Positions 1 through 7,623 of a stretch of DNA of 8,347 nt are shown piece by piece. The stretch is from an uncultured Bacillota bacterium (GTDB lineage: Bacteria > Bacillota > Clostridia > Peptostreptococcales > Anaerovoracaceae), in contig CASEFF010000151.1 of the NCBI GenBank assembly GCA_949287115.1, positions 1 to 8,347 of the forward strand, read 5' to 3'. The notes under the pieces are model-generated. The model saw only the letters and a program-made list of their open reading frames with translations, ran no database searches and had not been told where the DNA came from. The position numbers were made by a program, and so were the translations under genes. Each line of letters begins with the position of its first letter. The stretch's first letter is position 1.

Positions 1-510
1 CTGCTGTTCAACGACATATTCAATGCGCTGTACCTTTCGCTGATCGCCATCGGCGTCGGACTTCTGATAACAGGTACCATACTTGTCATCGCCGAGAGGA
101 TGGGCAGGAACAGCAAGGGCATAGACGAGATGAAGTTCAGACACGCGTTTTTCGTCGGGCTCATGCAGGGCGTGGCAATATGTCCGGGTATATCGAGGTC
201 GGGCTCGACGCTGTTCGGAGGACTGATAACGGGACTCAACAGAGAATTCGCCGTCAAGTTCGCATTCCTCATATCCATACCGTCCATTCTGGGATCGGTC
301 ATAGTGGAGGCTCCCGATGCCTTCAGGGAAGGGATGGACATGTCCCTCGTGGGCCCTGTGGCGGTAGGAGTGATAGTTTCGGCAATAGCCGGACTTTTCG
401 CGATAAAGGCGATGATAAAGCTCGTTTCCAATAAAAACCTTATGGGATTTTCCGTATATACGTGGGCGCTGGGTATCGCGGTGATAGTTTACGCCGTCAT
501 GTTCGCGTAG
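1..510 (+). CDS. uppP: Undecaprenyl-diphosphatase UppP/BacA, C-terminal part (5' end outside window)
   Basis: This integral membrane phosphatase converts undecaprenyl diphosphate to the monophosphate, recycling the lipid carrier for peptidoglycan and other envelope polymers; overexpression of the family gives bacitracin resistance. The reading frame is open from base 1 to the TAG at 508-510, so 169 codons of a protein usually about 270-290 residues long are visible. The family signature PGISRSGST is encoded at 184-210; its Arg and Ser residues are part of the active site in known BacA/UppP proteins. The N-terminal glutamate-rich active-site motif lies outside the window. Hydrophobic stretches typical of the family run along the visible part, and the protein ends in a membrane helix. 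The stop is 18 nt before the favoured ftsK start, so the two are probably cotranscribed. Identity is secure; only the start is unknown. Confidence 0.95.
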   Translation: MLFNDIFNALYLSLIAIGVGLLITGTILVIAERMGRNSKGIDEMKFRHAFFVGLMQGVAICPGISRSGSTLFGGLITGLNREFAVKFAFLISIPSILGSVIVEAPDAFREGMDMSLVGPVAVGVIVSAIAGLFAIKAMIKLVSNKNLMGFSVYTWALGIAVIVYAVMFA

Positions 511-528
511 TGTCAGGTCGAGGTGTAT

Positions 529-3105
529 ATGAAGGGGAAAAAGAAGCAGACGACGAGATCGTCGTCGAAGAGAAACGGGAGCGGCAGCTCCCGGTCTGCG
601 GGCAGGAAGTCCGGGACTGCGGCGGCAAAGAAGGGAACAACGGCTGCCGCCGCCGATGAAAGAAAGATAAAAAGCAGCGTGAAAGACGAGATCGTGGCCA
701 TCATACTGGTAGCCGTGGGCGTCTTTTTCATAATAGCGTTCCAGACGGAAGCGGCAGGTTCTGTGGGCCTGTCTCTTTCCCATTTCTTCAAGGGGCTGTT
801 CGGATTTGCCGCATACATACTGCCGTACTATTTCATATTGTACGGCGTATTGCTGTTCATGAGAAAGACGATACACGTGGGTGTCAAGTCGGCGGTGCTG
901 CTGCTGATAATATTCCTGATGATATCGCTGATAAACTCGGGCAGGTTCATAGACGAGACGATACTCAACCAGCGCTTCTGGAATGTGGCGGTATATTACA
1001 ACAACGGCATGATACTCGATGACGGCGGCGTTTTCGGCATGATGGCCGGAAAACTGATCGTCAGCCTCATAGGGACGCCGGGGCTTTACATATTTGCCAT
1101 AGTGGTCATATTCATATGTCTGCTGCTGATAATGAACACTCCCGTGTCGCGTTTTTTCGAGAAAGCCGGGGAAAGGCGCGAAAAGCGCAGGGAGGACAGG
1201 CAGCAGCGTCAGCGTGAAAAGCTGGAGCGTGCGGCCCGTGATGCCGCAAATCCGGCGGAGAGAAGGAAAAGAAGCAGCTTCATGGATCGCTACGGCATGT
1301 CGAAAGATGCTGCCGAAAGTGACGAAAATGAGCCGGGCAGAGAGATGAGCGCCCGTCAGAAGAAGATACTGGGATACGTCAGGGACGAAGGCCCGTCTGT
1401 TGAAAGGGAGGAAGAGCCTCTCGACTTTTCTCTGGGAGAGGACAGCGAAAGGGAAAAGGCCGGAAGGGGCAGGAAGACGAAGGCTTCCGCGGGAGACGAT
1501 ATAAAGTCGGAAGGTTTCGGCGCTCCGATAGCCGTGGGGAAGTTTTCGCCTAAAAAGGTCGTTGAGAAACTGAGCAGGGAGGAAGCGGAAAACAGCATGC
1601 TGAAGGAGGAAGACTTCAATGCGGAAGTGGCTTCTGCGGAAGGCTATGAGTTCCCTCCGATAGATCTGCTGAACAAGCCGGCCAGAAAGAGCGGTAATCA
1701 GGCGGAGACGGAAAACATGCTGCGGGCAAAGGCCCAGAAGCTGGAGGATACGCTCCACAGCTTCAACATAGATGCCCAGGTGACAAACGTCACGCAGGGA
1801 CCGGCCGTCACCAGATACGAAGTTCATCCCAACAGCGGGGTCAAGGTGAAGGGCATAAAGAACCTTTCCGATGATATAGCGCTGAACATGGAAGCCAGAA
1901 GCATCAGGATAGAGGCGCCGATACCGGGCAAGCCGGCAGTGGGCATAGAGATAGAAAACGATAAGATAAACATGGTCACCGTCAGGGAGATCATAGATTC
2001 GGCGGCTTTCAGAAAGTCCCGGTCGAAGATAACGTTCGCAGTGGGCAAGGATATAGCGGGAAAGGCCATAGTGGCCGATCTCAAGTCCATGCCGCACCTT
2101 CTCATAGCAGGTTCCACCGGATCGGGCAAGAGCGTCTGCATAAACAGCATAATCGCCAGCATACTCTACAAAGCCAGACCGGATGAGGTTAAGCTGGTGC
2201 TGATCGACCCGAAGGTCGTTGAGCTTTCCAATTACAACGGTATACCGCATCTGCTCATACCTGTGGTGACCGAACCTGTCAAGGCTGCGGCCGCTCTCAA
2301 CTGGGCCGTCGCCGAGATGGACGACAGATACAGGCGGTTTGCGGAGGAAGGCGTGCGGGAGCTGACCGGATATAACAGGAAGGTGGCGGGCAGAGAAGAT
2401 GCCGAGCCAATGCCTCAGGTCGTGATAATAATAGATGAGCTGGCCGATCTGATGATGGCCGCTCCTTCGCAGGTGGAGGAGTCCATATGCAGGCTGGCCC
2501 AGAAGGCAAGGGCGGCGGGCATGCATCTCATAGTGGCGACCCAGAGACCGTCGGTCGATGTCATAACAGGCGTCATAAAGGCGAATATCCCGTCGAGGAT
2601 AGCATTTGCCGTATCGTCACAGGTCGATTCCAGGACGATACTTGACATGTCGGGAGCCGAAAAACTTGTGGGCAAGGGCGATATGCTCTTCAATCCTCTC
2701 GGCAGCGGAAAGCCGCTGAGGGTCCAGGGTGCGTTCATTTCCGACAGGGAAGTCAACGATCTGATAGAATTCGTCAAAGGTCAGGTGGACGAAACGGAGT
2801 ATTCGGAAAACGTCATGGATACGATAGAACGCGCCAATGTGCCGGATGCGGAGAAGGGCGATCGTGATCTGGAAGACGAACTGCTGCCGGAGGCCATAGA
2901 GCTGGTGGTGCAGGCGCAGCAGGCGTCGGTGTCCATGCTCCAGAGACGTTTCAGGATAGGATATAACAGGGCTGCCCGCATAATAGACATGATGGAGGAC
3001 AGGCAGATAGTCGGTCCGTCCGACGGCAGCAGGCCGAGGAACGTCCTGATCTCCGAAGAGGACCTGATGAACATGAAGGAAAGTACAGAGGATATCGAGG
3101 AATAA
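529..3105 (+). CDS. ftsK: DNA translocase FtsK/SpoIIIE
   Basis: This septum-anchored, ATP-driven DNA pump clears and segregates chromosomes during division (or into the forespore, in the SpoIIIE case). A Lys/Arg/Ser-rich N-terminus precedes hydrophobic segments near residues 53-71, 91-111, 120-136 and 169-203, the usual membrane anchor. A long charged linker follows to about residue 385. The RecA-like motor has Walker A GSTGSGKS at about 528-535 and Walker B IIIDE with Asp at about 636, followed by ATQRPSVDVITG and FAVSSQVDSRTILD. The C-terminal gamma winged helix, which reads oriented DNA motifs, holds RRFRIGYNRAARIID and DGSRPR. At about 858 residues it is normal to slightly long. I prefer ATG529 because GAGG (520-523) lies 5 nt upstream; an in-frame GTG at 523 would add two residues. 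Its TAA shares its last A with the rimO ATG. FtsK and SpoIIIE cannot be told apart from sequence alone. Confidence 0.96.
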   Translation: MKGKKKQTTRSSSKRNGSGSSRSAGRKSGTAAAKKGTTAAAADERKIKSSVKDEIVAIILVAVGVFFIIAFQTEAAGSVGLSLSHFFKGLFGFAAYILPYYFILYGVLLFMRKTIHVGVKSAVLLLIIFLMISLINSGRFIDETILNQRFWNVAVYYNNGMILDDGGVFGMMAGKLIVSLIGTPGLYIFAIVVIFICLLLIMNTPVSRFFEKAGERREKRREDRQQRQREKLERAARDAANPAERRKRSSFMDRYGMSKDAAESDENEPGREMSARQKKILGYVRDEGPSVEREEEPLDFSLGEDSEREKAGRGRKTKASAGDDIKSEGFGAPIAVGKFSPKKVVEKLSREEAENSMLKEEDFNAEVASAEGYEFPPIDLLNKPARKSGNQAETENMLRAKAQKLEDTLHSFNIDAQVTNVTQGPAVTRYEVHPNSGVKVKGIKNLSDDIALNMEARSIRIEAPIPGKPAVGIEIENDKINMVTVREIIDSAAFRKSRSKITFAVGKDIAGKAIVADLKSMPHLLIAGSTGSGKSVCINSIIASILYKARPDEVKLVLIDPKVVELSNYNGIPHLLIPVVTEPVKAAAALNWAVAEMDDRYRRFAEEGVRELTGYNRKVAGREDAEPMPQVVIIIDELADLMMAAPSQVEESICRLAQKARAAGMHLIVATQRPSVDVITGVIKANIPSRIAFAVSSQVDSRTILDMSGAEKLVGKGDMLFNPLGSGKPLRVQGAFISDREVNDLIEFVKGQVDETEYSENVMDTIERANVPDAEKGDRDLEDELLPEAIELVVQAQQASVSMLQRRFRIGYNRAARIIDMMEDRQIVGPSDGSRPRNVLISEEDLMNMKESTEDIEE

Positions 3106-4517
3106 TGAAACTGTATATAGAGACCATGGGATGTCCGAAAAATCTCAATGACTCGGAAGGAGCCGCAGGAATATGGGAAGCGTCGGGCAATGAGATCACA
3201 GAGGATCCGGCCGATGCAGACGCGATAATGGTCAACACCTGCGGGTTCATAAACGATGCGAAACAGGAGTCGATAGATACAATATTCGATATGGCGAGGT
3301 TCATATCGGAGTCGGTCGGGAACGGATCAGGAGGGGAAAGAAAACTGCTGATAGTTTCCGGATGCCTGTCTCAGAGATACGGAGACGAGCTGGCGGATGA
3401 AATGCCGGAGGCTGATATATTTATCGGTGTGAACGATTATGAGAAACTGCCGCAGCTGGTCGGCAGGCATAAGGCAATGATGGCGGAAAGTGACGGTAAA
3501 GCCGGACAGACGCGTATGTTCAGCGATCCGTACGGCAGCGGGAACTGCCGGTTTGAGGAGTTTTCCGCCAGAAAGACAGGGGAAAACCCATATTCCGCGA
3601 CACTCAGGATAGCGGAGGGCTGCGACAACTGCTGTGCATACTGCGTGATACCGCAGATAAGGGGCGGCTACAGGAGCAGGCCGATGGAGAACATCGTGGA
3701 GGAAGCGGCGAAGCTGGCATCGAAAGGATGCCGCGAGCTGATACTGATAGCGCAGGATGTTACGGAGTACGGGCGTGATCTGTACGGAAAGCTGATGCTG
3801 CCGGAGCTCCTTCGCAGACTGTGCCGCGTTGACGGCATAAGGTGGATCAGGCTCATGTACTGCTATGAGGACAAGATAACCGATGAGCTCATAGATGTGG
3901 TGGCTTCGGAAGAGAAGATATGTCACTACATGGATATACCGCTGCAGCACATATCGGATAATGTGCTGAGAGCCATGAACAGGAGATCCACATCGGAAAG
4001 CATAAGGGATACCATAGGAAGGCTGCGTAAGGCCATTCCCGATATACATATAAGGACGACGATGATCGTCGGCTTTCCCGGTGAGACGGATGAAGATATG
4101 GACGAACTGCTGGACTTCGTCGGGGAGACGCGGTTTGAAAGGCTGGGCGTGTTCGCCTACTCGAGGGAGGAAGGAACGGTCGCCGGCGATATGGAGGATC
4201 AGATAGACGAAGAAGTGAAAGCTGCAAGAGTCGATGCTGTCATGAGGCTCCAGATGGAGATATCGAGGGAAGTGAACGAAGCAAAGAAGGGCAGGATCGT
4301 TCAGGTCATGGTGGACGGCACCGATGAGGAGGGCGCATATCTCGGAAGGACGTGTTACGACGCCCCTGAGATAGACAACACCGTCATATTCGATGCGGAC
4401 AGGACTCTCGTACCGGGAGATATGGTACAGGTCAGGGTGATCGACGCCTTTGATTACGATCTTGTAGGTGAACTTGTGGATACAACGGAGGAGGAAGAAA
4501 ATGAATCTGCCAAATAA
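3105..4517 (+). CDS. rimO: Ribosomal protein S12 (Asp) methylthiotransferase RimO
   Basis: This radical-SAM enzyme with two 4Fe-4S clusters adds a methylthio group to a conserved aspartate of ribosomal protein S12. The N-terminal MTTase domain starts with YIETMGCPKN and supplies three cluster-binding cysteines: Cys10 (MGCPKN), Cys46 (NTCGF) and Cys87 (SGCLSQ). The radical-SAM CxxxCxxC motif is Cys173, Cys177 and Cys180, in the RimO-like context GCDNCCAYCVIPQIRGGYRSR. The C-terminal region, from roughly residue 393, fits a TRAM substrate-binding domain. The RimO-type ETMGCPKNLNDSE and VIPQIRG patterns separate it from the tRNA enzyme MiaB. Length (470) is normal to slightly long; part of the excess is a segment around residues 125-160 between the MTTase and radical-SAM domains. 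The start overlaps the ftsK stop by one base (TAATG), with GAGG at 3097-3100, suggesting translational coupling. The 3' end overlaps pgsA by 17 nt. Confidence 0.95.
   Translation: MKLYIETMGCPKNLNDSEGAAGIWEASGNEITEDPADADAIMVNTCGFINDAKQESIDTIFDMARFISESVGNGSGGERKLLIVSGCLSQRYGDELADEMPEADIFIGVNDYEKLPQLVGRHKAMMAESDGKAGQTRMFSDPYGSGNCRFEEFSARKTGENPYSATLRIAEGCDNCCAYCVIPQIRGGYRSRPMENIVEEAAKLASKGCRELILIAQDVTEYGRDLYGKLMLPELLRRLCRVDGIRWIRLMYCYEDKITDELIDVVASEEKICHYMDIPLQHISDNVLRAMNRRSTSESIRDTIGRLRKAIPDIHIRTTMIVGFPGETDEDMDELLDFVGETRFERLGVFAYSREEGTVAGDMEDQIDEEVKAARVDAVMRLQMEISREVNEAKKGRIVQVMVDGTDEEGAYLGRTCYDAPEIDNTVIFDADRTLVPGDMVQVRVIDAFDYDLVGELVDTTEEEENESAK
4487..4494 (+). promoter_or_regulatory. Strong ribosome binding site that fixes the pgsA start
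   Basis: GGAGGAGG lies 6 nt before ATG4501, inside the last codons of rimO. It decides the pgsA start against the in-frame upstream ATG at 4468, which lacks such a site. In rimO the same bases encode part of an acidic Glu run near the C-terminus. Confidence 0.85.
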
Positions 4518-5034
4518 ACTTACCATGGGAAGGATATTCGCGATACCGGTTTTTATCGTGGTATTCCTGTTTGATTACAGATATGCGGCTGCCGTCATAT
4601 TCATACTGGCGGCGCTGACGGATATGCTGGACGGACATATAGCGAGAAAGCACAATCTCGTCACAAATTTCGGAAAGCTGATGGATCCTCTTGCCGATAA
4701 GCTCCTGGTGATGTCGGCTCTGATATGCCTGGCGCAGATCGGCGATGTACCGGGGTGGATGGTCATCGTGATACTGGGCAGAGAATTCATAATAACGGGA
4801 ATGAGACAGGTGGCGGCAGCTCAGGGCATAGTAATAGCGGCCGGTACCACCGGGAAGATAAAGACCATAACCCAGATGATAGCCATACCGCTGCTGATAC
4901 TGGACAACTGGCCTTTCAGCCTCATACCGGCGAACCCTCCGGTCGATCAGATATTCCTGTGGATAGCGCTGATAATGACCGTGGTTTCGGGAACGGAATA
5001 CATAGTGAAGAACAGAGAGCTTTTTTCGATGTGA
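4501..5034 (+). CDS. pgsA: CDP-diacylglycerol-glycerol-3-phosphate 3-phosphatidyltransferase
   Basis: This membrane enzyme transfers the phosphatidyl group from CDP-diacylglycerol to glycerol-3-phosphate, giving phosphatidylglycerophosphate, the committed step to phosphatidylglycerol and cardiolipin. The CDP-alcohol phosphotransferase signature D-x2-D-G-x2-A-R-x8-G-x3-D-x3-D is complete: Asp41, Asp44, Gly45, Ala48, Arg49, Gly58, Asp62 and Asp66; the aspartates bind metal and act in catalysis. The N-terminus MNLPNKLTMGRI resembles the usual PgsA opening. Several hydrophobic helices follow, including residues about 12-24, 28-40, 68-95 and the last third. Length, 177 residues, is typical. The start is set by the ribosome binding site at 4487-4494, and the first 17 nt overlap rimO, so the two are probably translationally coupled. 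The Glu-free N-terminus and the G3P-type motif favour PgsA over phosphatidylserine synthase, but the substrate is inferred from family likeness and gene order. Confidence 0.94.
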   Translation: MNLPNKLTMGRIFAIPVFIVVFLFDYRYAAAVIFILAALTDMLDGHIARKHNLVTNFGKLMDPLADKLLVMSALICLAQIGDVPGWMVIVILGREFIITGMRQVAAAQGIVIAAGTTGKIKTITQMIAIPLLILDNWPFSLIPANPPVDQIFLWIALIMTVVSGTEYIVKNRELFSM

Positions 5035-5057
5035 TGAGCTGCGGGAGGAGATGACGT

Positions 5058-6293
5058 ATGAAGGCTGCTATACTGAGCATAGGTACCGAGCTGCTGTTCG
5101 GACAGATAACAAATACCAATACGGTATACCTGTCCAGACGCCTCAATATGCTGGGATATGACGTGATGTACCACTACACCGTGGGGGACAACCCGGACAG
5201 AGTGAAGGAAATTGTGGAGCTGGCATTAGAAGACTGCGATCTAGTCATAACGACGGGAGGTCTGGGACCTACCCAGGACGATCTGACGAAGGAAATGGTA
5301 TGCCAGGTTATGGGTGATGAGCTGGTGATGATGGATGAGGTCATGGAGGAGATAAGCGCATACTTTGAAAAACTGGGAAGACCCATGACCGATAACAACA
5401 GAAAGCAGGCGCTGGTGCCGTCGAGAGCTAAAGTGTTCATAAACGGAGAAGGATCGGCTCCCGGATTCGCCCTCGAAAAAGACGGTAAATACGTGATATG
5501 CATGCCGGGGCCTCCGCGGGAAATGACGTGTATGTTCGAGGACAGCGTGATGCCGTACCTTCAGTCCATGTCTGAGGATGTGATATATTACAGAATGCTG
5601 AGAGCCTTCGGTATAGGAGAGTCGGATCTTGAGACGAGACTGATGGATCTGATAGACGCCCAGACCGATCCGACGCTGGCTACATATGCCAAGGAAGGCG
5701 AGTGTTCGCTGAGGATAGCGTCCAAGAGAAGGGATCTGTCGGAAGCGAAGGCGGCTGTCGACGACATGATAGAGAAGGTCGACGAAAGGGTCGGCGAATA
5801 CATATACAGCTACGACGATGAAGAGCTGGTGCAGGTGGTGTGCCGCAAGCTGATGGAAAGAGGCCTCACCCTTTCATCGGCAGAGTCGTGTACCGGAGGC
5901 AGATTTGCCGCAGCCGTGACAGATATACCGGGCGTATCGGCCATATTCGACAGAGGGCTGGTGACGTACAGCAACGAGGCGAAGATGGAGGAGCTGGGTG
6001 TAAAAAGGGAGACGCTGGAAAAGTACGGCGCTGTCAGCGAGCAGACGGCGCTGGAGATGGCGGAGGGGCTTAAAAGAGTCAGCGGCAGCGACGTATGCGT
6101 TTCGGTGACGGGCATAGCCGGACCGGGAGGCGCTACGGACACGAAACCGGTGGGGCTGGTGTACATCGGACTGGTATACGGCGATAAGAAGCTCTGCCGC
6201 AGGATACAGACGGGCGACGACAGCAGGCAGTGGAACAGACAGTATTCCCTGCTCAGTATGCTTGATATGATAAACAGGAATGTTTTATCATGA
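5058..6293 (+). CDS. cinA: CinA: MoCF-like domain fused to PncC-type nicotinamide-nucleotide amidase
   Basis: CinA proteins join an N-terminal MoaB/Mog-like domain, linked in studied members to ADP-ribose pyrophosphatase activity, to a C-terminal PncC domain that deamidates nicotinamide mononucleotide in pyridine-nucleotide salvage. In competent bacteria CinA is also connected with RecA. Seen here in the N-terminal domain: ILSIGTELLFGQ at residues 5-16, TTGGLGPTQDD at 65-75 and MPGPPREM at 149-156. The C-terminal domain has SSAESCTGG at 273-281, VTYSNEAK and TGIAGPGGAT at 351-360. At 411 residues it is full length with both halves intact, so both activities are plausible. The start ATG5058 is preceded by GGGAGGAG (5043-5050) with a 7-nt gap; the nearer ATG at 5051 is out of frame. 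It follows pgsA by 23 nt and precedes recA, the order usual in Firmicutes. No competence function can be claimed from this window. Confidence 0.95.
   Translation: MKAAILSIGTELLFGQITNTNTVYLSRRLNMLGYDVMYHYTVGDNPDRVKEIVELALEDCDLVITTGGLGPTQDDLTKEMVCQVMGDELVMMDEVMEEISAYFEKLGRPMTDNNRKQALVPSRAKVFINGEGSAPGFALEKDGKYVICMPGPPREMTCMFEDSVMPYLQSMSEDVIYYRMLRAFGIGESDLETRLMDLIDAQTDPTLATYAKEGECSLRIASKRRDLSEAKAAVDDMIEKVDERVGEYIYSYDDEELVQVVCRKLMERGLTLSSAESCTGGRFAAAVTDIPGVSAIFDRGLVTYSNEAKMEELGVKRETLEKYGAVSEQTALEMAEGLKRVSGSDVCVSVTGIAGPGGATDTKPVGLVYIGLVYGDKKLCRRIQTGDDSRQWNRQYSLLSMLDMINRNVLS
6266..6292 (+). other. RNA hairpin with GGAA tetraloop over the cinA stop codon
   Basis: Bases 6266-6276 pair with 6281-6292, giving 11 pairs with one bulged T (6286) and one terminal G-U pair; the loop is GGAA (6277-6280), a GNRA-type tetraloop. 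The right arm contains the first two bases of the cinA stop codon (6291-6293). No T-run follows, so it does not look like a normal intrinsic terminator. It could protect the 3' end of the operon mRNA, act as a processing site or weakly terminate. The pairing is seen directly; the role is inference. Confidence 0.5.
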
Positions 6294-6297
6294 ATCG

Positions 6298-6338
6298 AAT
6301 GTAAAATATTGACAAAATGCGATGAAAAATGTAAAATA
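6298..6338 (+). repeat. Direct repeat AATGTAAAATA, two copies 30 bp apart
   Basis: The 11-mer AATGTAAAATA occurs at 6298-6308 and again at 6328-6338, start to start exactly 30 bp, about three helical turns. The second copy covers the -10 element of the upstream recA promoter; the first reaches just up to its -35 element. It may be a pair of binding sites for a regulator or a chance product of the AT-rich spacer. Confidence 0.4.
6309..6337 (+). promoter_or_regulatory. Upstream recA promoter P1 (sigma-A type)
   Basis: A perfect -35 TTGACA (6309-6314) is separated by exactly 17 nt from -10 TAAAAT (6332-6337, 5 of 6 to TATAAT). Transcription would start near 6344, giving a leader of about 80 nt. 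It lies directly after the cinA stop. The SOS box is about 47 nt downstream of its start, so LexA could act on it only as a roadblock; P1 may supply basal RecA. Confidence 0.7.
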
Positions 6339-6355
6339 ATACCAACAATATATGC

Positions 6356-6384
6356 TTGACCTGTAGAGCAAAATGGGGTATCAT
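6356..6384 (+). promoter_or_regulatory. Downstream recA promoter P2 (sigma-A type, SOS-controlled)
   Basis: TTGACC (6356-6361, 5 of 6 to consensus) and TATCAT (6379-6384, 5 of 6) are also exactly 17 nt apart. The start would fall near 6391, the first bases of the LexA box, so LexA binding should block this promoter directly. Confidence 0.65.
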
Positions 6385-6389
6385 GGTAA

Positions 6390-6405
6390 AAGAACAAATG
6401 TTCTT
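6390..6405. promoter_or_regulatory. SOS (LexA/DinR) box of recA
   Basis: AAGAACAAATGTTCTT is an inverted repeat with 6-bp arms (AAGAAC/GTTCTT) around a 4-nt centre. Its core GAAC-N4-GTTC matches the Firmicutes LexA consensus CGAACRNRYGTTYC at every core position; only the outermost bases differ. It lies 7-22 bp past the P2 -10 element and ends 18 bp before the recA start codon. This predicts repression by LexA and induction by DNA damage through the coprotease activity of RecA itself. Confidence 0.88.
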
Positions 6406-6423
6406 CAAATCGGAGGTGGATCG

Positions 6424-7569
6424 ATGGCAGCTAAAAATGAAATGAAAAACGTCAAAGCCGCCGGCAGGGACGAGCGTGACAAGGCTCTGGACGCGGCGCT
6501 GGCACAGATACAGAAACAGTTCGGCAAGGGCGCGGTGATGAAGCTGGGCGATGACAGCGCCAGGATGAACATAGAAGCGATATCGACGGGATCGATGAGT
6601 CTGGATCTCGCTACGGGCATAGGCGGAGTACCGCGCGGAAGGATAGTGGAAGTCTTCGGGCCGGAGTCGTCCGGTAAGACTACCCTCACGCTGCATGTGA
6701 TAGCCGAGGCTCAGAAGCAGGGCGGCAGAGCGGCGTTTATAGATGCCGAGCATGCTCTCGACCCGGAATACGCCAGAAATCTCGGTGTGGATGTGGACGA
6801 ACTGCTGGTATCCCAGCCGGATTACGGCGAACAGGCTCTTGAGATAGCGGAGATGCTCGTCAGGAGCGGTGCTGTGGACATAGTGGTCGTGGACTCCGTT
6901 GCGGCACTGGTACCGAAGCACGAGATAGACGGAGCCATGGGCGATGCTGCCGTGGGCCTTCAGGCCAGACTCATGTCACAGGCTCTCAGGAAGCTGGCAG
7001 GCATCATCAACAAGACCAATACGACGATAATATTCATAAATCAGCTCAGAGAGAAGATAGGCGTCATGTTCGGCAACCCGGAGACGACTACGGGCGGAAG
7101 AGCGCTCAAGTTTTTTGCATCGATGCGTATAGATGTCCGTAAGGTGGAGAGCATCAAGTCGGGAGATCAGATACTCGGCAACAGGACGAGAGCCAAGATA
7201 GTCAAGAACAAGGTGGCGCCGCCTTTCAAGCAGGCAGAGTTCGACATCATGTACGGACAGGGCATATCAAGGGAAGGAGACGTGCTGGACTGTGCGGTAG
7301 ACGCGAAGATAATCGAGAAGGCCGGATCATGGTACAGCTTTGAAGGCAACAGGATAGGTCAGGGAAGGGAAAACGTCAAGAAGTACCTGGAGGACAATCC
7401 CGATGTTATGGACAGAGTGGAAGGCATGCTGCTGGATACGCTGAAAAAGGACGACGGCGACGCAGAAGAGGGAAATACGACGGCGACGGCATCTGCAGGA
7501 AGAAGGGAACTGACCGATGCGGATATCGATGCCATCATGATCGATGAAGACGGAGTCGTTATAGAATAG
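6424..7569 (+). CDS. recA: Recombinase RecA
   Basis: RecA forms ATP-dependent filaments on single-stranded DNA, drives homologous pairing and strand exchange, and stimulates LexA self-cleavage. Walker A GPESSGKT is at residues 79-86, catalytic Glu109 lies in [10 protein letters not shown], and Walker B VDIVVVDS has Asp157. DNA-binding loop 1 is near [14 protein letters not shown], and loop 2 spans [21 protein letters not shown]. The third Thr in ETTTGG stands where many Firmicutes have Pro. The protein has 381 residues against about 350 usually. The excess is a roughly 13-residue N-terminal extension relative to E. coli and an acidic C-terminal tail rich in Asp and Glu, a feature known to moderate DNA binding in the family. 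No intein is present. ATG6424 follows GGAGGTGG (6412-6419); an in-frame ATG at 6373 lies upstream of the P2 -10 element and SOS box and is not used. Two promoters, an SOS box and a terminator make it an independent unit. Confidence 0.98.
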   Translation: MAAKNEMKNVKAAGRDERDKALDAALAQIQKQFGKGAVMKLGDDSARMNIEAISTGSMSLDLATGIGGVPRGRIVEVFGPESSGKTTLTLHVIAEAQKQGGRAAFIDAEHALDPEYARNLGVDVDELLVSQPDYGEQALEIAEMLVRSGAVDIVVVDSVAALVPKHEIDGAMGDAAVGLQARLMSQALRKLAGIINKTNTTIIFINQLREKIGVMFGNPETTTGGRALKFFASMRIDVRKVESIKSGDQILGNRTRAKIVKNKVAPPFKQAEFDIMYGQGISREGDVLDCAVDAKIIEKAGSWYSFEGNRIGQGRENVKKYLEDNPDVMDRVEGMLLDTLKKDDGDAEEGNTTATASAGRRELTDADIDAIMIDEDGVVIE

Positions 7570-7583
7570 TGTTTTAAAACGTG

Positions 7584-7620
7584 AAGAGCTGTTTGCACAG
7601 TGAGTGAGCGGCTCTTTTTT
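7584..7620 (+). terminator. Intrinsic terminator of recA
   Basis: AAGAGCTG (7584-7591) pairs with CGGCTCTT (7609-7616) in an 8-bp stem with one G-U pair. The stem runs straight into six Ts (7615-7620). The 17-nt loop can form a small inner CAC/GTG helix. It begins 15 nt after the recA stop. Confidence 0.85.
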
Positions 7621-7623
7621 CGT

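Noticed and set aside
3327..4526. A 399-codon open frame on the - strand opposite rimO
   Set aside because: It mirrors rimO codon by codon, has no recognisable domain or good ribosome binding site, and rimO is certain on the other strand. Long antisense frames follow from the codon bias.
5840..6073. Alternative-frame + strand open frame within cinA (also those at 462-659 and 4725-5054)
   Set aside because: Biased composition, no domain and no ribosome binding site; they are shadows of cinA, ftsK and pgsA.
6373..6423. Upstream in-frame ATG that would lengthen RecA by 17 residues
   Set aside because: It precedes the P2 -10 element and the SOS box, lacks a ribosome binding site, and the downstream ATG has an excellent one.
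7021..7110. Possible intein or insertion in RecA
   Set aside because: The motor and loop regions run on without interruption; the extra length is only at the two ends.
7571..7580. Perfect palindrome GTTTTAAAAC just after the recA stop
   Set aside because: Short and low in complexity, with no promoter element next to it; probably chance.
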